Position numbers and translations under genes: made by a program. This document shows, in pieces, positions 33,826 to 44,229 of a stretch of DNA of 51,205 bases. Source of the stretch: Chara braunii (lineage: Eukaryota; Streptophyta; Charophyceae; Charales; Characeae); assembly GCA_003427395.1 (NCBI GenBank), contig BFEA01000067.1:2875723-2926927 (forward strand), given 5' to 3'. The notes below the pieces were generated by a model. That model did no database searches. It worked only from the letters and a program-made list of their open reading frames with translations, and had not been told where the DNA came from. The stretch's first letter is position 1. Every line of letters starts with the position of its first letter.

Positions 33826-35050
33826 CGGTGACGGCGTCGGCTACCATGACGGAGCCAGTCTGGAATAGAAAGGGGTGTGCACGCTTGAGCGTGACACTCG
33901 AAACGAATTCCTCGGCCATTGAGGCCGGGGGGAAATCGGTGAGAAAATTTTGAGAATATGAGCGCGCGTTATTATGACGCGAGCCGTGCTGATTAGGATC
34001 AGTAGTAATACCCCTCGACAGAAGAGGTCGAAGGGTGAGTTGGGTTAATATTGTGTTGGTAAGATCTATGATATGCACAGAGACTTAATCGTCAGTAGAT
34101 TAGTCAGAATAAATTAATATACGCCCCGACCGTATAGCGGGAGCATTTAGAACGGTGTGTTTATCGACTTGCCGTAGCGCCCTGATTGTTAGCACATGCT
34201 CGGAGGGGTACCTTCCGTCCATTACTCGTATACCGCAAGTGAGGGTGAGACCCTCGCTCAACCTCCCATTTGAAGTGGGACGCACCCCTCCTAGGCAGAA
34301 AACTTTCTAGTCGCTCGACCACGCGAGCAAACCGGTGTCTCCTCCCTTTAGGAGGAAAACATCATTACGGACCTTGATATCGTTCGTACAGGCATTAGAC
34401 TCAGGCTACTTAGACTGGTGTCGGTCTGCCTGTCGCTACCGGGCCTCTAAAAGTGCCAACTTTTGTCTTCTTCTGATCGGCCTTGAGTACCTAGCACATC
34501 CGCCTCTACTTGGTGTGGTATCGGCCTACCTGCTACTTGAGTAATTTCCCCGTTGTGCTAAGTGTGCGGGCCTACCCCGCTACTTGGTAATTTTCCCGGC
34601 CGTAACCATCAATGTCACGACTACAGGTAAGTACCAGGCCTACGGGCCTTCGAATCAATCAAGTGCCCTTGTGGGCTAAGCACACACTCGAGCCGGCAAG
34701 CACACAGGCAGTCCGACCGGTATGAGTACCACAGACTTAGAAAACCTGCTCGGGTCACTAGGCGGACTGAGCCCCGCTGCTGTATAGATACTGAGAATGC
34801 TCCCTTTTCACCCGAAGTGGGAGTTAGCTCAGTAGGTTTCAGCGCTGTTTGAAATACAAGGGATCTGGGGATCAAGACCTACCTCCTGCTGAGATAGCTC
34901 CCTTTTGAAAGGGAACTCGACTTTTGTTTGCCTGGTCTGAGACGAACGGGGCTTGAACCCGTGAACTTAGGGTTAGAAATAGTTAGAGTTAGTCAGTTAG
35001 TTAGGACTGAGCCCCGTTTGAAACGGTGACACGACACTTCGCATTAGGAA
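33826..35050 (-). repeat. Hairpin-dense tract with T-arm-like stem-loops
   Basis: At least eight short hairpins: 33,879 (CACGCTTGAGCGTG), 34,238-34,258, 34,264-34,280, 34,340-34,356, 34,800-34,823, 34,899-34,914, 34,946-34,962 and 35,014-35,026. On the minus strand several have TTCAA in the loop. The one at 34,946-34,962 is ACGGG-TTCAAGC-CCCGT, a 5-bp stem and 7-nt loop matching a tRNA T-arm and the pol III box B consensus. On the plus strand TTAGCTCAGTAGGT at 34,825 resembles box A, followed 35-45 nt later by GGATCAAGACC. No complete cloverleaf can be folded by eye, so these look like tRNA-derived remnants at best. Confidence 0.4.
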
Positions 35051-35227
35051 AGTTAGTGGTTACTAGATTCTTTTTTTTTTTTTTTTCCCAAGTTTATTTC
35101 TTATTTCTCGTTTTATTATTTCTTATATTTTATTTTTTATTTCCCGTAGCTAGGATCGATAGTTTACTTCGATGAATCTGCCGCGATACCCAGGGCAAAT
35201 TCCTTCCAACGGAGTTCGGTCCACCTC

Positions 35228-35242
35228 GAATTCGGCACGAGG
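35228..35242. other. Match to a classic cDNA-cloning EcoRI adapter
   Basis: GAATTCGGCACGAGG is the sequence that follows the EcoRI site in widely used lambda cDNA libraries. A genomic origin by chance cannot be excluded for 15 bases. Confidence 0.4.
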
Positions 35243-35340
35243 GATTCGGCCTGGCACACTCGGGTGTGGAGAGCCGAGGGAGGCATGATGTCGAGACGGG
35301 GAGAAGGTGACCGCGCGGGGCGAATACGGGCTAGCGAGCG

Positions 35341-35462
35341 AAGAAGGAGGCGAGTAAGAAGGAGGAGGAGAAAAAAAAAAAAAAAAAAAGAAGAAGGGAA
35401 AAGAGGGAGAAAGGAAAAAGAAGGGGAAGAAGAAGAAGAAGAAGAAGAAGAAGAAAGAGACG
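35341..35462. repeat. Purine tract (GGA, poly-A, GAA)
   Basis: GGAGGAGG, then 20 A's, then (GAA)n. It produces long Glu/Lys/Arg pseudo-frames that are not genes. Another purine tract lies at 35,690-35,760. Confidence 0.95.
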
Positions 35463-35889
35463 GGAAACGGGTTCGTCGCGACGGGGTAGATTGTTGTAAT
35501 TATCGATCTTGAACGAGGAATGCCTAGTAAGCGCATCATCAGCTCGCGCTGATTACGTCCCTGCCCTTTGTACACACCGTCGTCGCTCCTACCGATTGAA
35601 TGGGCCGGTGAAGTGTCTGGATTACGGTGATCTCGGCGGTTTGCCGCTGGGAGTGCTATGAAAGGTTCATTGAACCTCATCACGAGAGGGGGAGAGGAGG
35701 AAGAAGAAGAAGAAGAAGAGAAGGAAGGAGGAGGATAGGAGAAGGAAGAGGGGAGGAGAGAGCACTTACCTGACCGTACGATCAGACGATTGCGACGACG
35801 ACGGTGGCAACAGCGAGGGAGCGAGAGAGAGAAAATGGGTAAGTCTCTTACCCCGCGGCTAGCCTAACATTACTCCCATCAATAGCGTG

Positions 35890-35985
35890 ATTAGATAAAT
35901 AAATAAATAAATAAATAAAGTAAATAAATCTAACGCTACAACGTGGGAGTGTATATCACAAGTGTGTGTGTGTGTGTGTGTGTGA

Positions 35986-36019
<34 letters not shown>

Positions 36020-36208
36020 CTATAAGTCTCCAACTCGGCCAACAACCAAGTCTCCAGCCCCACGGCTCGACGCACACTACTTTGGATCGATAGAACGAGC
36101 TAATCAAAAAGTGACAGTGTATATCTCCCCGTTTCAGCAGAAGATTCATTATGAGTTTGCTCGTCCTATCGATGGAAAGTGTGTGTGTGAGACGTTCACG
36201 ATTCGACC

Positions 36209-36268
<60 letters not shown>

Positions 36269-36275
36269 GGAGAGA
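35890..36275. repeat. Microsatellite cluster (TAAA, GT, GA, G14)
   Basis: (TAAA)n at about 35,896-35,930, (GT)n/(GA)n at 35,963-36,019, (GA)n at 36,211-36,257 and a run of about 14 G's after it. No gene in this interval. Confidence 0.95.
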
Positions 36276-36388
36276 GACTTGTCTATCTGATCACCGACGG
36301 TCACCACTGTTACTATGCGCTTCTCCTCCGAAGGCAACGCACTCTCGTTTTGAATGCACCCGACCTGAAAGAGAGGTTGTATACATTT

Positions 36389-36840
36389 ATTATTATTATT
36401 ATTATTGATTATTATTATTATTATTTAAATTATAGTCATAATGCCACGCTATGTACATAAGCAGACCAGGGAGAATAGTGTCGCACAAATGATTAAGGAA
36501 CGGATGCGCGATGGGATGGAGCAGGTATGGAGTTAGAGCACGTGAACGGGGGAAGGAACGAGTACAAGGTCGAGAAGAGCTACGAGGGAGAGAAGCACCG
36601 CGACGGAGCCAACCGGCGACATGCGCGGAGAACAACAGAGGGAATGTGCGGGGAAGGAGAGGAAGAAAGGGGAGAAGAAAAAGAAAGAAGAAGGAGAAGG
36701 AGGAGAGGAGGAAGAAGAAGAAGAAGAAGAGGAAGGGAGGAGAAGAGGGAAGACGACAGTGGGAAGTGGAGACGATTAAGGGAAGGCGACGAAGTAGAAA
36801 AGAGCAGGAGAAGGAGGCGACGAGCATGATGAAGGGGAAG

Positions 36841-36905
<65 letters not shown>

Positions 36906-37284
36906 GCATGTGGCATCTGTGAGTTGGGGATCGAGATTGTGAGTGATACGGAAAACGTACCTCGTGCTCGAGGCGAAAGACATTGGCTGAGATCTGCTCG
37001 TACTTCGGAGAGATGTTGATGTCATCTTTCGACTTCGTAGTATAGGCTAGATAGGATCTGCCAAGTGTAGTCTAGGCGTCGAGTGCCAGATAGGATGTCA
37101 ACTCAAGTTCCTCGTTCATGATGAGGGGACCATTTCAGCATTGTCAATCATGAACTCTTGGTGTGTTCTTAGTTGGAGAATCTCGTGAAGCAATGCTGCT
37201 GTTGGTTCGAGGTCAAGGCTATCTAGACTTATATGTATGATGTTGTTTGATTGCTGAAGTTCGTTATAACTCATCTTTCTTGCA

Positions 37285-37357
<73 letters not shown>
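36389..37357. repeat. Microsatellite cluster (ATT, purine, GA, TTA)
   Basis: (TTA)n at 36,389-36,426, a GGAGAA-rich purine tract at 36,650-36,745, (GA)n at 36,843-36,902 and (TTA)n at 37,288-37,357. The frames open through them are low complexity (Glu-Arg, Leu-Ser) and rejected as genes. Confidence 0.95.
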
Positions 37358-37379
37358 GTCGCCCCTTCTGTCAGCTACC

Positions 37380-38820
37380 GTTCGTGACCGCCATCATCAT
37401 CATCACCAGCAACATCATCATCATCCTCGTCATTGCCGCCATTGTGGACGTCATCATTGCATTGGCTCGTCATCATCAGTTTGTGCATTTAATCCAGCGA
37501 CCTCGTCGTTCCACCGGGGGAACGGTTAAGAAGACCCTTTAGGGGTTGATTGAAGACCTTCCTCGACAAGGAGGAAGTACCTTGATTGCTTCCGGCCGAT
37601 CGGGAGCGCGGTATTGTCAATCTATTTCCCTCATACTAATCCCCTCCCTTCCTCTCGCCGATCTCTCTCAAAGATCTCATTTTTCTCCTTTTCTTTTATC
37701 TCCTCTCCAACCCCCCTTCTCTTCTCCACCCTCCCACATAATTGTTCGTATCATCTAAAATTTCTACTATGCGTGGCGTGCATCTTTCCTTCTTGCGCGT
37801 GTTTAACAATGCCGCCCATTTTCCCGTTCGGAATTTCGAACGAATTCAACAGGATTAATCTTCATCCTTTCCTCCACCAACACCGCAAATGGGATTAATT
37901 CCGGCATTTTGATTCAAAAGTTATGCGAATTTCTCTATTTTATCAGATTCCCTTCATTATTTAATTTCAAAATTCAATTCCATTTCAGAAATTCGTGAAA
38001 TCAATTTTGAAATTTACTAAATTTTATTCATCTGAAGTCGAATCAATTTTTGTTGTCTGCCCCCCCGTAACATTACGAAATTCTGCAATTCTTTTTAAAT
38101 TCCTTTGAAATTCTTCAGAAATGTCTTTCAAATTCATCTTAATTTTGTAACACGTTGAGAAATTTTTCTGATTTCACCTAGATATTCTGGAATTTNTTCC
38201 AACCTACTTTACTTGGCTATCACTAATGTTTTATGAAATCTCATCGTAAATTTTTAATTTAGGAATTAGTTTTATATTCTTATTTCATATTACCTTTGAA
38301 ATTCTTCTAATTCCGAAAATACGTCAAAAAAATTTTCATTTTACTTCAATTTTTTTTTGTCAACCTCTATCTATTCCATCACCTCCTCGAACTTTTCGAA
38401 AGTCTTATGAATATTTTGAAATTCAGTGACTTCTGTTTAAATTTCCTTAGTAATTTTGAATTTAGGACCAAATAATTTCATAATTTTATTCCGAACTCGT
38501 GACCGCCACGAATTCTGTTTTTCTATATAACCTACACCATCTTTTGAAAATCTCCTCTCATTCCATTACTTGAATTGGAAATTCTCACTCTCTCCCCCTC
38601 ACTCCGACTTTGAATCGTCTTTACTTAATTTCGGAAGTTCGTCATACCTCGTTTTTTACTCACCTTACTCCCCTTCTTCGTCTTCTTCCTCTTCTTCTTC
38701 TTCTTCTTCGTCGTCGTCATCGTTGTCATTGTCTTCTTTCTGACAACCTTCAAAATAACACAGATCCACATTTCGTTGTCAGATCAGATTGTGAGAGAGA
38801 CAAAACGAGTGAGTGCGCGA
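37380..38820. other. Unassigned AT-rich interval
   Basis: AT-rich DNA with many GAAATT/AATTTC words between about 37,900 and 38,480, and one N at 38,196. No coding frame or RNA recognised. Confidence 0.5.
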
Positions 38821-38827
38821 GTGCGCA

Positions 38828-38830
<3 letters not shown>

Positions 38831-38925
<95 letters not shown>
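38831..38925. repeat. (GA)n microsatellite
   Basis: About 95 bp of nearly perfect GA dinucleotides, directly before a 72-bp foldback copy. Confidence 0.97.
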
Positions 38926-38933
38926 TATTTTAA

Positions 38934-39005
38934 GGTTTACTACTGGGGGCCACAAAGACATTGAACGACGACTTTATCGCCAAAAATGGCCCGCAGTAGT
39001 CAACC
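38934..39005. mobile_element. 72-bp foldback family, copy 2
   Basis: Left end GGTTTACTACTGGGGGCC, right end GGCCCGCAGTAGTCAACC: 18-bp complementary termini with about three mismatches. Length 72 bp. Confidence 0.8.
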
Positions 39006-39206
39006 CCATTTTTTCGTTAATTTTTTTTCAAAACAACAATGACGAACACGTTCTCAGAGAAAAGACTGACGAACATTGATCGTCACGCGAAGAGAAAGGG
39101 ATGGTCCTATGCACCCTATTCAAATTTGTGTGGCTCTCTCGAGTCTATGGCTGAATGCGCACACTGCTCTAACAACAACATTTTTTTTACTTGTAATTTG
39201 GGGTGT

Positions 39207-39300
39207 ACTCTCTCTCTCGCGCGCGCGCGCGCGCGGGCGCGCGCGCGAGCGCGCTCTATCTTTCTCTCCACCTTATTTCTTTTCTTTGTCTTTATCTCTC
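39207..39300. repeat. CT/CG simple-sequence tract
   Basis: CTCTCTCT followed by about 35 bp of alternating CG dinucleotides and then more CT. Alternating CG of this length is a potential Z-DNA segment. Confidence 0.9.
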
Positions 39301-39441
39301 TCACTATCTCCCTCCTGCAGAGAATAACGTAACTTTGACAAAAATTAGAAAGCTGCAACAATCAACTGACAGTTGTTTGGCTTTCAGATCATTCATGCGG
39401 CTCATGCGTGAGGTTGTGAAGAAAGACATCGCTCCAGAGAA

Positions 39442-40969
39442 CTGTGTATCTTTTTAACGCAGAACGGGGGAATTAAACTCCCGTTGAATCCCGTTAAACT
39501 CCAAAAAATCCCGTTGAATTCGCGTTAAACGTGAAAATAGGACGCTCCCGTGCTTTTCGGAAAAACGGAATTAGTCCGCAGGGTCCGAAACACGTCGCCC
39601 TAGGGAAGAAAAAAAAAAAAAAAAAAAAAAAATCCCCCCATCCCCTGAAGCACCTCCCATCCGCCCCCACATCCCCCCACCCCCAACGCCCCAGTTATGT
39701 GTGTGTAGGTGTGTTGTGTGTGCACGTATCTGTGTATGTGTGTGCCTGTCGTGAGAGTATGTCTGTGCATGAATATGAATGTATGCGCGTGTGCTTGTGT
39801 ATGTGTGTGTTTGTAAGTGTGTGTGTGTGTCTGTGTTTGTAAGTGTATGTGTGTGTTTGTAAGTGTGTGTGTGTGTATGTATATGTGTGTGTTTGTGTAC
39901 GTGTGTGTTTGTAAGTGTGTGTGTGTATGTGTGTGTTTGTAAGTGTGTATGTGTGAGTAAGTGTAAGTGTGTCTGTGCCTGCGCGTGAGAGTGTGTCTCG
40001 CCTTACTCACAACCTCGTTCCCCAACACACAGATTCCACTTGCACCCAAGGATCACCCTGCGCCACACCCAGCTTACAGCAACGCAGTTCGGCTATGGTT
40101 GCCTGCTCCTTCCTGCTCGCCCGTGAGCGCGTGAGTGGCACGAGCTACAGCGTGGCAGCGCTTACGCAGCACGCAACCAGCACCCGAATGCCAAATGTGG
40201 AGGCAGGCCCTTTGCTATATCGAAGTGGCCTGCCTGTGTTTAGTCTGAGGAAGCTTTCAGTAGGCCCCAGTAGCCTGAGGCACAGCACAAACGAGAACAG
40301 GCCTTGGGCCTGAGGTGGTTGCATGCCCCCGGCTGCCTTTGGCCTGTGTTTGGCCTAGTACCCGTATCCAGCCAAGGGCCTGCTTTCCATACATTCACAC
40401 AGGCAGCCCAGGACCTGGGTTCCCTCAACCAATTGACGCCAGACTCATGCAACCTGCTACAGGCCCAATTTCGTGTGTGTGTGTGTCTTTTTTTCCTTTT
40501 TTTAATTAGCTTTTTATGGTTTTGATTTTTTTAAAAATACACAATATTTTTAAAAAATAAAATAAAAAATAAATTGTTGTACATCTTTGAAATATCTACA
40601 ACCCTATTTTTTTTATTTGTTTTTTTTATTTTCGTTTTAGCCCTTAAAAAATCTGTGTGAAACCCAAAACAAAAACACTCATTTCATTTTCGTTTTTGTT
40701 TTTTCATTGTGTGTTTATGTTTTTGATTTTTTTTAAATAGATTTAAGCATCAAAAGATAAAAATAAAAATACAGGGTTGTAGTCCTCAACAAAACCTACA
40801 ACCCTTTTTTTTTTTTTTTTTTGGATAATTTTTAGCCCCGAAAAAAAAATCATCCCGGACCCCGTTAATTCCCGTCCAATTCGCGTTTGAACGCGAGTTT
40901 AACGTAAATTCAACGCACGTTGAATTTTTCAACGCGAAACCCGCGTTAAATCCAATTTCGGACACACAA
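39442..40969. mobile_element. 1.5-kb non-autonomous hAT-like insertion
   Basis: The 8-bp direct repeat CCAGAGAA flanks the segment (39,434-39,441 and 40,970-40,977). Removing the segment plus one copy restores the reading frame of the surrounding gene. Ends are weakly complementary: CTGTGTATC on the left, and TTGTGTGTCC as the reverse complement of the right end. Just inside, both ends carry TTTAACGC, and the right end has several AACGCG/CGCGTT words, like subterminal transposase sites. An 8-bp duplication is typical of hAT elements. The interior holds a poly-A run (39,607-39,632), a GT-rich tract (39,700-40,005), AGGCC-rich and AT-rich DNA, and no transposase. Confidence 0.65.
39607..40005. 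repeat. Poly-A run and GT-rich minisatellite
   Basis: About 26 A's, then after a C-rich stretch some 300 bp built from GTGTGTGTTTGTAAGTGTGT units. Lies inside the hAT-like insertion. The long Thr/His frame on the minus strand is an artefact. Confidence 0.95.
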
Positions 40970-42696
40970 CCAGAGAAAGGTGTCCGGTTTCAGATGATTG
41001 TTGTACGTCCTTTGATGGAGGTTGCCAAAGCATATCTGGTCACCAATTTTGAGAACACAAACGAGGTGGTCATCGATTCGAGGAGGGTTACGATCCAACT
41101 TAAGGACATGAGACTCGTTGATAGGTTGTCGAAGCCTCGTTGGGTTGAGAAATATCAAGGGATGCTGGACGAAAAGGCTATAAACGAGAAAAAGTTGAGA
41201 TGGCAACAGAGCAGGACCAACGAAGAGGAAAGAAGTGTCACCCATCACACGTTCTCTAGGCTTTTCGGATCTTTGGAGCATGGAGTCATGGCTTTCTTGG
41301 TAGTGAAGTCCTCGGTTTTAGGTCAGTTGCTTCTTGTCCTCCACCCTTTTGTGACCTAAATAAATAAATGCATGTACATATATGTGCAAGTATGCCGCTT
41401 CGGCGACAGACGGATGTGTGCGCATTTGGCGTTGAACCACACAAACGTGGTTAACCTTGCATTTTCTATTATATGTGGACTATGTTAACCTTTTTGTTAT
41501 GGATGCAGACGAGGGCGATGAAGAGCGGGGCAGCGACAACACAGAGCGAGACGAGGATGAAAAAAAGAGAGATGGGGACGGGAGGAGGGTGGATGAGACA
41601 GAGATGTCACAATTTCCTGAGAGAACAAGCAACGGAAGCGAAAAGAAACGCATCAGAGGGGGAGGTGCTTGCAAAAAATGAATATTCCAGCAGATGGCAC
41701 AAACCCGCAAAGAAAAATGTGCGCGAGCAGGGGAGAACAGCAAAAAGTCAATCAAGAAAGCGGCGTATTCTCGAAGGAAATGAAGGACAAGTTGTTCCGG
41801 TCGGTCGCAAAAGCCTTTGCGTTCTTAACAGCAAAGGACGCAACTTTGTACCTGACAGAGGATGAATTTTTTACAGCGCTGCAAACAACGGTCAAAGTGA
41901 TAGGGGAGAACGCGGAGGAAGGACTGCGATCACACCTAGCGGAGTGCGGGATTCGAGCAGTCATAGGGGAGTGCAACAGAATGATGACAACTCTGCGTGG
42001 AGAGATAACATGGCAACCAAAACATTGGTTCTGGGCTGAAAAAGAGATCTCGTTTGTACAATCGTAGCAAACAGATTTCCAGCTCCCTACTCGCAACAAG
42101 AGGCGAGCAGAGATGAAGGAGAACAAAACGTGGAGACGGAGCGGCGACGATCCTTGGGGTGCTCCAGCGTTCAAGACGGCACTCACCAAGGTTTTCCAGA
42201 TGAGGAGGGACGGCGTGAACCTTGGCGTGACCCTGTAGCAACTGGCTTTTGCGGAGATGGTTCTGCAATGTGAAATGGAGCAGACAACAAAGACCAGCAG
42301 AGAGGCAGAGCAGATAGAAAAATTGGTCTCTATAAAGCAGGACATCGCATTATCTCTCTGCAACCGCGATACAGTCATGAGTTTTTCGATCTTCAAGCTG
42401 GACCGTGCCTTATCTGTTGTTGAGAAGGCTGCTGCGCTATTTTGAGTTGGCGTGCCCTCTGTCCACAGAAGTGGGCCACAGAACACAACAATAACAGAAG
42501 GACGATTTCGACCTGGAGTTCATTGCACCAGAGACGGGGAGAGGGATACAGAAAGTCTGTGCGCTTGACCTTAAACAGCGGGGGGCGAGGTGTCGGGGGG
42601 GGGGGAGGTGGTGAACATAATAGTGTGCATCAGAGGTTTATTATGGAATCTTTGAATCAGAAGGTTCATTACCCGAGGTCACAGTCATTGCATGCT

Positions 42697-42698
<2 letters not shown>

Positions 42699-42731
<33 letters not shown>

Positions 42732-42752
42732 CGGAGAGATAGAGGGAGAGAT

Positions 42753-42806
<54 letters not shown>

Positions 42807-42830
42807 GGAGAGGGAGAGAGAGAGAGACGG
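42699..42830. repeat. (GA)n and (GATA)n microsatellite
   Basis: GA repeats, then nine GATA units at about 42,752-42,788, then more GA. No gene overlaps. Confidence 0.97.
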
Positions 42831-42998
42831 GGAGATGAAGACACTGAACCGTGTGCTTCGAACAGTCACTTAACAACACATGGTCTGTTATTTATGACAC
42901 ACAATTGTACAATCCCTTCTAATGGTCATCTTTGTGTGATTGGTCCTAGAGGGACTATGTTATGAAAAAAACAGCAACCGTGGTTGTCCTCAATGCAA

Positions 42999-43407
42999 GG
43001 TTGGGTGGTGCGGGCCACTATCTCTCTCATGCTCACATGTTGCTAAAATTTTGTCACGCAGTGATGAACCATGTTTGTTGCAGGGCAGCTCACGATTTAA
43101 CTTAGGCTTCCACACGTGTCGCCACATATAGAATGAAGCACCGCAATCCTACGAACTCGAAAAGGACGGTTGGCTACTGCGTGCCACTCTTTCTCAAACA
43201 CAGCCATGTTGGTAAATTTTTGGCCCACAGTAGTGAACCGAGTTTGTAGCCTGCCAGCTCAGCATGTAATCGAGGTTCCCTCACGTGTCCATCAGCAGAA
43301 TGAAAAACCGCCATCCGGCACCAACAGAAAACAACGGTTGGCTACTGCGTGACACTTTCTCTCTCGCACTGCCATGTTGGTGATTTCGTGTCACGCAGTA
43401 GTGAACC
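42999..43407 (+). repeat. Three ~169-bp tandem units carrying foldback copies 3-5
   Basis: Units start at 42,999, 43,168 and 43,336 (169 and 168 bp apart). Each begins with a 72-bp foldback (42,999-43,070, 43,168-43,239, 43,336-43,407) and the first two continue with a shared ~97-bp spacer ending in CACGTGTC, AATGAA and CGGTTGG. The last foldback has ends GGTTGGCTACTGCGTGACAC and the near-complement of it. Within it CTACTGCGTGACAC and GTGTCACGCAGTAG pair perfectly over 14 bp. Confidence 0.85.
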
Positions 43408-43411
43408 CTGC

Positions 43412-43415
<4 letters not shown>

Positions 43416-43496
<81 letters not shown>
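43416..43496. repeat. (CT)n microsatellite
   Basis: About 80 bp of CT dinucleotides adjoining the last foldback copy. Confidence 0.98.
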
Positions 43497-43498
<2 letters not shown>

Positions 43499-43689
43499 AA
43501 TCTCTCTCTATATTCAGTCATTGTTGTCGTTGCATGCCAGGTCCGCCAGAAGACCCAACGCTTGACATTTGCGAAAGTGCATAGCGTACCGTCCAGCAGG
43601 AGAAAAGGACGGGAACAAACCGCGAAAACCCACGACATGAGCCAAAAAAAAACGATTTTTCCCTCAATACAGAACGCGGTTTGTACGAA

Positions 43690-43860
43690 TAGTGAACACG
43701 TTTTCAACACGTTTCACGTTTCAACAAACTTTCAACACAGTTCAACAAGTTTTCAACACGTTTCAACAAGGTGTCAACAACTCTTCAACAACTTTTCAAC
43801 AAGTTTTTTACAATTGTTCAATAGTTGAACCAACATCCTTTCAATAGTTGGACCAACAGA
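43690..43860. repeat. Degenerate TTTCAACAC minisatellite
   Basis: More than ten irregular copies of TTTCAACACG/TTTCAACAAG. Related in wording to the array at 33,280-33,375. A single N at 43,920 precedes a C-run nearby. Confidence 0.85.
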
Positions 43861-44229
43861 TGAACACACCAGTTTCAGTTTTTCCAATATTTGGTCAGTG
43901 TTGGTTTCCTTGACTTTTGNTAAAACACATGACCCCCCCCCCCGCCAAACAGTTTATAAACACAGTTCCAACGGTTGAAATATGGTGTCCACATGTGTTC
44001 ATCCTGCCTCAAAATTTGCCACAATTTTTCTATTGTCTGTCGGGCCCAGAGCGACTGGGCATTCCGAGTAGTGCAGGTCGCTGTCGGACCACAGCCTACT
44101 GAAGCTGCTAATAGCGGAGCGAAAAAAGCCCATGCGACTGGCATGAGGATTGTTCGAAGGCACGGACAAAAAGGGAATGCATCCTGGTGCAGAAGCACGT
44201 CAGGTGCATACGTACCGAAGATAGAGATG

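Larger units (their letters stand above)
39319..42445 (+). pseudogene. Spliced hypothetical gene, interrupted and decayed
   Basis: After an acceptor-like CTCCTGCAG (39,310-39,318) the frame reads VTLTKIRKLQQS to KKDIAPE (39,441). Skipping 39,442-40,977, the next codons GGT GTC CGG TTT CAG continue in frame to MIVVRPLMEVAKAYL and a donor TTTAG|GTCAGT at 41,322. An acceptor GGATGCAG ends at 41,508. Joining there keeps the frame (VL-DEGDEERGSDNTERDED), giving a 187-bp intron. A slip in the A6 run near 41,672 changes frame. The rest reads IPADGTNPQRKMCAS to VVEKAAALF and stops at 42,445, with TAG at 42,065 and 42,236. The middle is charged and the C-terminal part helical-looking. No family recognised. 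I recall similar hypothetical proteins in charophytes, and it could itself be transposon-derived. Confidence 0.55.

Noticed and set aside
34946-34962. Functional tRNA gene on the minus strand
   Set aside because: Only the T-arm is convincing; no complementary acceptor strand or D- and anticodon arms are found at the required distances.
36402-37025. Leu/Ser-rich and Arg/Glu-rich frames over GA/CT tracts
   Set aside because: Simple-sequence translation; no conserved protein character outside the tract.
39600-40049. 149-codon Thr/His-rich minus frame
   Set aside because: It is the translation of a GT minisatellite inside the hAT-like insertion.
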